Source: a virus
IMG/VR virus record: IMGVR_UViG_3300035695_000012
Coordinates: 1-39,611 of that record
Direction: 5' to 3' (one strand)
DNA length: 39,611 nt
The notes under the pieces were generated by a model, which saw nothing but the letters and a program-made list of their open reading frames with translations, made no database searches and was not told the DNA's origin. The translations under genes and the position numbers were made by a program. Positions 15,448 through 22,000 of the stretch are shown here, in pieces (positions within the stretch are counted from its first letter, which is position 1; the number at the start of each line of letters is the position of its first letter).

Positions 15448-16470
15448 TCAGAAGCGCTCGGTCAGACTGTCGAATTGCTCCGCCAGCATCGAGCGCCGGT
15501 CTTTTGCGTTGGTCGCTGGGCGTGCGCCGGGTGTGGAGCTGCGCGGGCTAACCGCTGCTGCCCTGGCGTTTTTCGCAGCTTTGTCGGCTGCTGCGCGTCT
15601 ATCCGTCTCCGCCTGGGCTTGTAGGCCCTCTTGCATCGACTTGAACGCATCGTCATCAAGGCGCTTGGCCTTTTGATAGGCCGTCTCCAAGTCAGGCGCA
15701 AGACTATTCGCCAAAAGCGCCTGCATCGCCGGTCGATGCTCTTCAAAATCCGGGTGCGTTGTCTTGAACTCATCGATTTCAGCTTGAAGAACCTGATCCT
15801 GCTGCCGCTGTTCCCAGGCCGAAAGCTCATGCTGCACGACCGCAGCGACATCCACGGGAGGCGGCGTGTAGGTGGGAATCGCATAGGCGTCTTCCGGATT
15901 GAACTGAATGCCGTATTGCGCCAGCAGGTTTAGCGCGTAGGCCTTCTTCTGTTCCGGCGGAGCGTTGCGCAGGATGTGGTCGGCGTGCATCAGGGCTTGC
16001 AAGGCCTGCACCGGCTCAACCCCGGCGGCCCGCTGGTTCTCACGGTAGGGCTCCAGAGCTTCATTGACCTGATCGGCGAACTTGGCCTTCGGGATAATGT
16101 CCTCGATCCCGCGCTTCATCTCCTCTTCCCGCTGGTAGGCATATTCCACCAGGGCTGCGGTTTCAGGCTTGCTCGCCGCCGTCAGCCAAAGCTCGTGCTT
16201 GTCCTTCTTCCACGAGTTGGGAGGCCGCTTCCAGACAGGCTCCTCAACCGGCTCAGTGGCTACAGGACTTTCATCCACAGGCGCAGCGGCGGCAGGCAGG
16301 AATTTGCCGTCTGGGCCTCGCGGTCTCTCCACCTCCGGTGCGGCTTGCTCAGCAGGCGCGTCATCGGCGGCGGCCTGCGTCTGTTCAGCAGCATCCAAGG
16401 CTGCGGCCAGCATGGCGTGGCGGTCCTGCTTCTCTTCGGGAGGTGCGACTTCAGAGGTTTCATCACTCAC
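15448..16470 (-). CDS. Scaffolding protein
   Basis: A 340-residue, strongly charged protein, helical throughout. It opens with an acidic Ala/Glu/Pro-rich region (1-75, RPRGPDGKFLP), then WKRPPNSWKKDKHELWLTAA, a repeating helical body with Gln/Glu/Lys, and a basic end (AKNARAAAVSPRS ... AEQFDSLTERF) of the type that contacts the capsid. It is directly upstream of the capsid gene, as in P22. The start is GTG 16470, overlapping the previous stop (GTGA). Confidence 0.8.
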   Translation of the reverse strand: MSDETSEVAPPEEKQDRHAMLAAALDAAEQTQAAADDAPAEQAAPEVERPRGPDGKFLPAAAAPVDESPVATEPVEEPVWKRPPNSWKKDKHELWLTAASKPETAALVEYAYQREEEMKRGIEDIIPKAKFADQVNEALEPYRENQRAAGVEPVQALQALMHADHILRNAPPEQKKAYALNLLAQYGIQFNPEDAYAIPTYTPPPVDVAAVVQHELSAWEQRQQDQVLQAEIDEFKTTHPDFEEHRPAMQALLANSLAPDLETAYQKAKRLDDDAFKSMQEGLQAQAETDRRAAADKAAKNARAAAVSPRSSTPGARPATNAKDRRSMLAEQFDSLTERF

Positions 16471-16838
16471 GGCTGTAGGCCTTTCTTGAGGTCTTTCAGA
16501 AGCTTGTTGGCTTCGCGGTCACTCACATCCGCCAGTCTCTTGTGGAGGACTTCACGGCGCGTGTTCTTCATCGGCGGCTTCTTGATGTGCTTGGCAGGGT
16601 CCTCGTTGCCGATCTCGACGCAATCGTGGGCTCTCAGATGCTCACGGTGCTGGGCGCGGCTGCTGATCATGGAGCCGTCGATCATGGATCGGTAGGGCTC
16701 GATATCGCGGATCACCGTGGGGCGCGGAAGTTCCGATTCTTTCCATGGCTCCTCGTGCCGCCAGAAAAGCACTTCATCATTTTCGATCTCGGCCTTCAGT
16801 TGGCCGTCTCGGCCCCAGATGGCGCGGTAGCGGGTCAT
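16467..16838 (-). CDS. Conserved protein between portal and scaffold
   Basis: A 123-residue product with RDIEPYRSMIDGSMISSRAQ and HREHLRAHDCVEIGNEDP. This motif block recurs in phages (and prophages) beside the portal gene; the function is unknown to me. The C-terminal third is basic and helical (RREVLHKRLADVSDREANKL). It is coupled on both sides: ATGA with the portal stop, GTGA with the scaffold start. A role in procapsid assembly is an inference from position. Confidence 0.75.
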   Translation of the reverse strand: MTRYRAIWGRDGQLKAEIENDEVLFWRHEEPWKESELPRPTVIRDIEPYRSMIDGSMISSRAQHREHLRAHDCVEIGNEDPAKHIKKPPMKNTRREVLHKRLADVSDREANKLLKDLKKGLQP

Positions 16839-18985
16839 GCGGGCTCCGGTGCGGCTGGCTCTGGCGTGGCCTCGATCACATCCAGAGCATGTTCGTGTTC
16901 GGCGTCCTGCATAAGAGCTTCCGCTTCCCGATCCGCCGCCGCGATCTCGGCCTTCACGAGTTGGGCGCTGCCCTGCACCTTGGCGCCGATCTCGGCCACG
17001 GTGATCGCCGTAGCGGCATCCAATTCAGCCTTCCATTTGCGGAAGGCGTCCTCAGTGGCGAGTTCATGCTGCCGGGCGGCCTCGGTATTGCGCGCCTTCA
17101 TCATCTCCAGCTCCATCTGGTGCTGGGCCTTCATCTGCTCGATCTGAAGCTGGGCGGCGGCCTTCCCCTTCTCGATCTCGGCGTCAGCCTGCATCTGGGC
17201 CTGCGCCTGCTGTTGAGCGGCCTGCTGCTTCAGCATTTCGGGGTTGGGCTGTGGATTCTGCGCCGCTTGGGTGAGCTGCTGGATCGCGGTGTCGATGGTT
17301 CCTTCGATGGCCTTTGCCGACTTGAAGCCCGCCACGCCGAACTTGATCATTTCCATCAGCATCGGAGCAAGCTGCGGCGTGGATTGGCCTGCCGGGATGG
17401 CTTCGCGCAGGAAGTTGCTGAAGGCATTGAGAAATTCGACGCGATCCTGTTTGTTCTGATTCTCGTCAAGCTGCACAAGGCTGTCGGCGGCGATCTCGAT
17501 GCGGAACGCCTGCATCGGACTGTCGCGCAGCAATTGCAGGGCTTGCGGGATGATCTGCTGATCTTCAGGGTGAAGCTGATCCGCCGCAGCGTAGGCCAGG
17601 ATGGTTTTGTCCTGATACTTGGTGCAAATGACCTGGGCTTTCAGCCGCAACAGGCCGGTGGCGAAAAGCGCAACAGCATCCTGCATGGCGCGCAGACGAA
17701 GACCCGCATATTGCCCCTTGATCTGCTGGGCCGTGGCCGTCTCCGAGGCCGCCCCTTCTCCCCGGATGATGTCCGATATGCCGGTGATCTCGTAGATTTG
17801 CCCCTTGATCTGATCCATCGCCTGATAGGCCTGAAGAAGGCATGACGCGATCATGTCGATGGGCAGAATATCGATGGAGCCCTTCAGGCCACCCTTCTCT
17901 GAAAGTGCCGACCAATTATCCACAGGGATGAGGATATTGTTTTCGCCCTCGGTCAGGAGGCGTTGGAGAGCGGGTTGGCTGGCGTCGTAGATGCCCCTGA
18001 CGCGCAGTGCTTCCACCAAGCCATCGATGCGATCAGCCAAGGTGTCGAGTTCTCTGGCCTGATCTTGATAGAGCGTGAAGTCGGGAACGGGTATGAGGCT
18101 GTCAGTTGTGGTGGTGGCGTAGAGCGGCTTGTCGCAAGGGAAGAAGCATTCCAGGCCAAGGGGGTCATCCCGCTCGTCTAGCAGCTCCAGAACGCCCTCT
18201 TGGAACCAGCAGACCTTGCCCGTCTCCTTGTCCCACAGCTCGCATACCCGAGCCCGGTCATTGATGCGGGTGGCCGAGCCGTACTTGGTGAGTTGTTCCG
18301 GAGTGGTGTCGAAAGCCATTTTGTTGGCGATCTCGGACCCGAAGCGCTCCTCGGCGGCTTCGCGGGTCAGGAACACCCAGCGCCAGACTTGCTGGACCTC
18401 TTCCCAGGTCCGCGCGACGGAATGGCCAAAATCACGCCAATGCACATAATCCACAGGGGCGCATTCGTAGTCGATTTCCTCCGGAGCGCCCTCATTGCCC
18501 GCAGTCTGGTTATGGGTGTCGGCAGCCTCGCTTTCCGTGGCGTCCGTCAGTTCCAGGCCGTCTTCTGGGATGTCCTGCTTGCTGATGTGGGGATCGTAGC
18601 GCACCCAGCCGACGCCACGTCCGCCGAGAAACCGGTCTTCGACGCAGTTCTTCATGGTCGCGCGGTAGTCGGGATAATGCTCGATCTCGTAGTCCAGGCT
18701 GCGCTCGATCAGCAGGGACGCGACCCTTCCCACCGGATCATTGTCCCCGAACCGGCGAGCCACATCGGCCTTCGGAAGTCGGGAATAGACAGCCGGAACG
18801 AGGGTCTGAACATTCGACCAGAGGATGTTGAAACGAGCGCGGTCAGTTCCCACGACCTGATTGCTGTCATCGCGGTAGCGCTTCAGCAGCTTCGTGACGC
18901 GACTGACCCACTTCTTGAATTCGTTGTCGTATGACTTTGTGACCAAAAGCCATTTGGCGACGGGAGATTCAGGAGCCTCGCTCAT
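16835..18985 (-). CDS. Portal protein
   Basis: A 716-residue product. The N-terminal part (FKKWVSRVTKLLKRYRDDSN, ILWSNVQTLVPAVYSRLPKA) and the middle (VEDRFLGGRGVGWVRYDPHI, DYVHWRDFGHSVARTWEEVQ) follow the P22/Bcep-type portal pattern; the ISDIIRGEGAASETATAQQI segment lies in the crown/stem region. The C-terminal 170 residues (about 545-700) are a Gln/Ala/Glu coiled coil like the barrel of long portals. It forms the dodecameric DNA gate to which terminase docks. The start ATG overlaps the upstream methyltransferase stop. Confidence 0.85.
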   Translation of the reverse strand: MSEAPESPVAKWLLVTKSYDNEFKKWVSRVTKLLKRYRDDSNQVVGTDRARFNILWSNVQTLVPAVYSRLPKADVARRFGDNDPVGRVASLLIERSLDYEIEHYPDYRATMKNCVEDRFLGGRGVGWVRYDPHISKQDIPEDGLELTDATESEAADTHNQTAGNEGAPEEIDYECAPVDYVHWRDFGHSVARTWEEVQQVWRWVFLTREAAEERFGSEIANKMAFDTTPEQLTKYGSATRINDRARVCELWDKETGKVCWFQEGVLELLDERDDPLGLECFFPCDKPLYATTTTDSLIPVPDFTLYQDQARELDTLADRIDGLVEALRVRGIYDASQPALQRLLTEGENNILIPVDNWSALSEKGGLKGSIDILPIDMIASCLLQAYQAMDQIKGQIYEITGISDIIRGEGAASETATAQQIKGQYAGLRLRAMQDAVALFATGLLRLKAQVICTKYQDKTILAYAAADQLHPEDQQIIPQALQLLRDSPMQAFRIEIAADSLVQLDENQNKQDRVEFLNAFSNFLREAIPAGQSTPQLAPMLMEMIKFGVAGFKSAKAIEGTIDTAIQQLTQAAQNPQPNPEMLKQQAAQQQAQAQMQADAEIEKGKAAAQLQIEQMKAQHQMELEMMKARNTEAARQHELATEDAFRKWKAELDAATAITVAEIGAKVQGSAQLVKAEIAAADREAEALMQDAEHEHALDVIEATPEPAAPEPA

Positions 18986-19368
18986 CGCGCAAACTCCATG
19001 ATCTGCGATTCACCTTTGCGGCCCGACAGGACGAATGGGGCCTGCTTCATGCGATAGCCATGATCGCTAAGATGCACGCGGACAGAACTGGCGATGAGGA
19101 TTGCCCGCTTCCACTGAGCCGAGGTGAGCCATGTCTGGAAGACATATCCATCCGGCGGCCACACCGCGAGCATGGTCCGTGATGGATCAGCATCCATGTG
19201 CGAACCCTTCCGGACACCCGGTCCCGTAGGCTCGATGTCGATGGCGTCCACGTCGCAACCGATCCGGCGCAACAGATAGGCCCAATACCCATCACCCGCG
19301 CCGATCTCCACGACGGGGGACCGCTTGGCAATCAGCCTCAGGGCTCGCTCGGTTGGCTTGGCCCACAT
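18982..19368 (-). CDS. Short class I SAM-methyltransferase-like protein
   Basis: A 128-residue product with a clean motif I, SPVVEIGAGDGYWAYLLRRI (about 16-35), and an acidic post-I strand (CDVDAIDIEP). The 'MWAKPTERALRLIAKRSPVV' opening is that of bacterial enzymes which are usually much longer, so this could be a trimmed enzyme. The later part (LSDHGYRMKQAPFVLSGRKG) has no evident target site. The start ATG 19368 overlaps the tailspike stop (TGATG). The substrate is unknown; the position between tailspike and portal is unusual. Confidence 0.65.
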   Translation of the reverse strand: MWAKPTERALRLIAKRSPVVEIGAGDGYWAYLLRRIGCDVDAIDIEPTGPGVRKGSHMDADPSRTMLAVWPPDGYVFQTWLTSAQWKRAILIASSVRVHLSDHGYRMKQAPFVLSGRKGESQIMEFAR

Positions 19369-20912
19369 CACGGATAGTGAACCACGTTTGCCGCACCCGG
19401 GTAGCCCGCTCCGTTGCTCAGACTGCAATTGGCGAAGACGTAACTGTTGGTCGCGAAGTGCTTGGATGTATCGAAAAGTACAGAACCCTGAATTTTACAG
19501 TTCAGGATGAATCCGTTATTCATTGGCCGCGCGAAGTTGAAGGTGTATGGCGTGGTGGTGTGAATGTCATCATAGAGATTACAGTTCACGATGGCGGTAT
19601 CCGACACATCATCGGCAGTGCCATCATCGTTCAACATAACAGCGGTGTCGATGTTGGTGTTTGCCGTCAGGCCGTATACTAGAAGATTATTGCAACTCAC
19701 CGCCCCGGCGCGGGCAAAGAAACAGACTTCCGGGTGGCCAGTTGCCGCAGGAGAGGCAAGATTTGTCACGGCACCACCGATCAGCACCAGGCAGTTGCCG
19801 AAGCCGTTCTCTCCGATGGTGTCGAGGGTGATGTTGCGTTGGAACTGCACCGAATCGAAGCCGATCGAGTTGGTCGAGACCGTCGAATCCGAGGCGTAGT
19901 AGATGCCCGCGAAGTTGCTGAAGTAGGCCGTCTTTGTCGTCTGGCTCCCGCCGACCCAGGCGCATCCGTCAGACCATGGCTGGCACGCTACGCTGCTGAT
20001 CGTGCCGGTGTTAACGATGTTTCCGGTGACCGTCAGGCCCTTCAGGCGAACCCGCTGCGTTCGGATGCCAGCGGCCCCTCCGCAGCCGCTGATGATCACG
20101 CTGGCCTGGGCGACACCGGGAGCCGCAGAGATGGTCAACCATCGATTGGTCGCCGTGTAGCCGAAGTTCTCAGTCGCCGCCCCAAGCGTATAGGTCCCGG
20201 CCTGAAGATAGATCGTTCCTCCCCCTACCTCACCGCCACTGCCTGAGTTGGCGATGGAGTTGCGACCCTTGGAGATGGTGAGGTATGGGCTTCCCGAGGT
20301 TCCGGAATTGGTATCATTGCCCGTCGAGGAGTTGATATAGTACGGCCCACGCGCGGGCGTAACCGATCCCCCGGCATTGGTCGTCACCACCATGGAACCA
20401 TCCACGGCAGTCAGGCCATTGGTGGTCAGTGAGCCTTGCAGGACGCGAGGCACGCCACAGACCGGGTAGGCGATGGCGCGGATTTCGTGTGTGCCATCGT
20501 TGATCTGCCTAGGACCCGACCCTGGCTCGCAGCGCACGACATAGGTGTCCGCATACCCGGTGTCGGGATTGACCGTCGTATGATAGACGCTGACCCAGGG
20601 TCCGCCATCCATGGCGAAGTCAACATGATCGACGTTGTTGCTCGCGTTGTTCGATGACTTGAACGCCATCACGCCCACATAGAATGTGCTCGTCTTGTCC
20701 TGGAACGGCACCATGTCCCAGTTGGCGTTGATGTTCAGCGAGTAGCCGGTTCCGGTCGAAAGCCCCTGGTTGGCCGGGACCGTCGTGGCTCCCCAGGAGA
20801 GATAGGCGATGTTGCCCGGTACGAGGACAGGAATAGCGGTCCCCGGCTGTGACACACTGATGCCACCCGGCGGAAGGGTCAAAACCTGAAGTTGCGAACT
20901 TCTCGCGGCCAT
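19368..20912 (-). CDS. Beta-helix tailspike-like protein (possible polysaccharide depolymerase)
   Basis: A 514-residue product. Residues 1-185 form a beta-rich, Ig-like N-terminal part. YYINSSTGNDTNSGTSGSPY (about 195) with LTISKGRNSIANSGSG opens a right-handed parallel beta-helix of the pectate-lyase/DUF1565 type, with GGTIYLQAGTYTLG, WLTISAAPG, RLKGLTVTG and VQFQRNITLDTIGENG coils. Such folds bind or cut surface polysaccharide. I see no catalytic pair that can be named. It lies between terminase and portal, far from the fibre genes, which is not the usual place. The next gene overlaps its stop. Confidence 0.75.
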   Translation of the reverse strand: MAARSSQLQVLTLPPGGISVSQPGTAIPVLVPGNIAYLSWGATTVPANQGLSTGTGYSLNINANWDMVPFQDKTSTFYVGVMAFKSSNNASNNVDHVDFAMDGGPWVSVYHTTVNPDTGYADTYVVRCEPGSGPRQINDGTHEIRAIAYPVCGVPRVLQGSLTTNGLTAVDGSMVVTTNAGGSVTPARGPYYINSSTGNDTNSGTSGSPYLTISKGRNSIANSGSGGEVGGGTIYLQAGTYTLGAATENFGYTATNRWLTISAAPGVAQASVIISGCGGAAGIRTQRVRLKGLTVTGNIVNTGTISSVACQPWSDGCAWVGGSQTTKTAYFSNFAGIYYASDSTVSTNSIGFDSVQFQRNITLDTIGENGFGNCLVLIGGAVTNLASPAATGHPEVCFFARAGAVSCNNLLVYGLTANTNIDTAVMLNDDGTADDVSDTAIVNCNLYDDIHTTTPYTFNFARPMNNGFILNCKIQGSVLFDTSKHFATNSYVFANCSLSNGAGYPGAANVVHYP

Positions 20913-20914
20913 GG

Positions 20915-21541
20915 CTAGACCGCGATGGTGTGCAACGTGAGAACGTAGACTTCGGAGTTGGCCGCTGGCGTCCAGGCCCCTACCGTCACGAGATAACCGA
21001 AGAGATGGGTTCCCGCGAGCACAACCTGTTTGTTGATGCCGTTCAATTCCATGTAGCAGGTCGAGCCTAGGTCAACCATCGTACTGAGCGGGATCGAACC
21101 CAGCCACGAGGCGCGGTCACCCGAGGCCAGGTCCCACGCCGCATTGTCGGCATAGGCGCTGGGTGGCGTGACGTTGTAGAGATACAGAACCCAACTCGTC
21201 TGACCCGAGGGAATGGCTGAGATGTCGCCCTCTAGCTGGACGCCGACGATCTGGACATTCTTGGCCGATGGCCCCAGGACGCCGAGGTCAAGCGCCCCGC
21301 CCATAACATCGTTGGCCGTGTAGGGCGTCTGGTTGGCCGGTCGCGTGATCGTCGTGGCGACGGTATAGGCGCTCGTAGCAAGGCCTAGCTGGGTGAAGTC
21401 CACCGCCACACCAGCCGCCGTGTAGAGGGTCGGGGCCGGTGTCAGATTGCCGCCGGTCGTGCCATCGCTGGACAGGAAAGTTGCGGTGAAGGTCCCGGCG
21501 TTGCCGTCACCGACCGTCTTCTGAACGAGACCGACCGCCAT
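20915..21541 (-). CDS. Hypothetical virion protein upstream of tailspike
   Basis: A 208-residue, beta-rich, low-charge product (MAVGLVQKTVGDGNAGTFTA ... NKQVVLAGTHLFGYLVTVGA). The composition is that of tail or fibre-base proteins. It is three bases upstream of the tailspike gene and may be its attachment or trimer partner. I do not recognise the family. The ATG start is at 21541. Confidence 0.65.
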   Translation of the reverse strand: MAVGLVQKTVGDGNAGTFTATFLSSDGTTGGNLTPAPTLYTAAGVAVDFTQLGLATSAYTVATTITRPANQTPYTANDVMGGALDLGVLGPSAKNVQIVGVQLEGDISAIPSGQTSWVLYLYNVTPPSAYADNAAWDLASGDRASWLGSIPLSTMVDLGSTCYMELNGINKQVVLAGTHLFGYLVTVGAWTPAANSEVYVLTLHTIAV

Positions 21542-21544
21542 GGC

Positions 21545-21652
21545 TCAGTACCCCATATAGATGAGTGAGATCGGGAAGGAAAACCCCGAGTTTCCGCCGC
21601 CAGAGCCCTTGCTTGCGCCCCAGACAGCGATTAGCGCCCAGAAAAGGGACAT
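21545..21652 (-). CDS. 35-residue hydrophobic microprotein
   Basis: A small gene coding for MSLFWALIAVWGASKGSGGG then NSGFSFPISLIYMGY. It has one possible short membrane helix (3-14) followed by a Gly/Ser stretch. The ATG at 21652 overlaps the stop of the gene before (TGATG), and the next gene begins three bases after its end. That coupling is the main evidence; a longer reading of the frame from 21934 is a shadow of the upstream gene. Confidence 0.5.
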   Translation of the reverse strand: MSLFWALIAVWGASKGSGGGNSGFSFPISLIYMGY

Positions 21653-21918
21653 CAGGGCTGCATCCAGGCCACGGTGCAGTCCACCGTGCCGGAAATGATC
21701 ACCACGAGGGATGTCGCGCACTTGAACGGCAGCACATAGAAGTTGGGGGCGACAGGGGTGAAGGTGTTCGCCACCGTGGCCGAACCATCCTGCACCTTGA
21801 GGGTCGGTGTGTTGGAGGCCGAGGAAACCCAGATACCGAGGAGACCACAGGGTCCTGTGAAGATGATCGTGGTCGAGGTGATGTTCTTGTAGTTCTGGCT
21901 CTCGCTGACCGGCTGCAT
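21652..21918 (-). CDS. Small beta-rich virion protein
   Basis: An 88-residue protein, MQPVSESQNYKNITSTTIIF then TGPCGLLGIWVSSASNTPTL, beta-rich and with few charges, ending VIISGTVDCTVAWMQP. It looks like a compact jelly-roll or decoration-type protein. It is the first gene after an 82-base AT-rich gap downstream of the large terminase, so a promoter may lie in that gap. No name can be given. Confidence 0.65.
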   Translation of the reverse strand: MQPVSESQNYKNITSTTIIFTGPCGLLGIWVSSASNTPTLKVQDGSATVANTFTPVAPNFYVLPFKCATSLVVIISGTVDCTVAWMQP

Positions 21919-22000
21919 CTCTGAAAGCCCCCAATTCCTATCGGTTTGGGCTAGTTATGGCTCGCTTTTCGGAAATCCGCTAGAAATACCTGAAAATCTC

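Noticed and set aside
17916-17924. Perfect DnaA box TTATCCACA inside the portal gene
   Set aside because: It is single and within a coding region (reading D-N in the portal); no cluster is seen around it, so it is probably chance.
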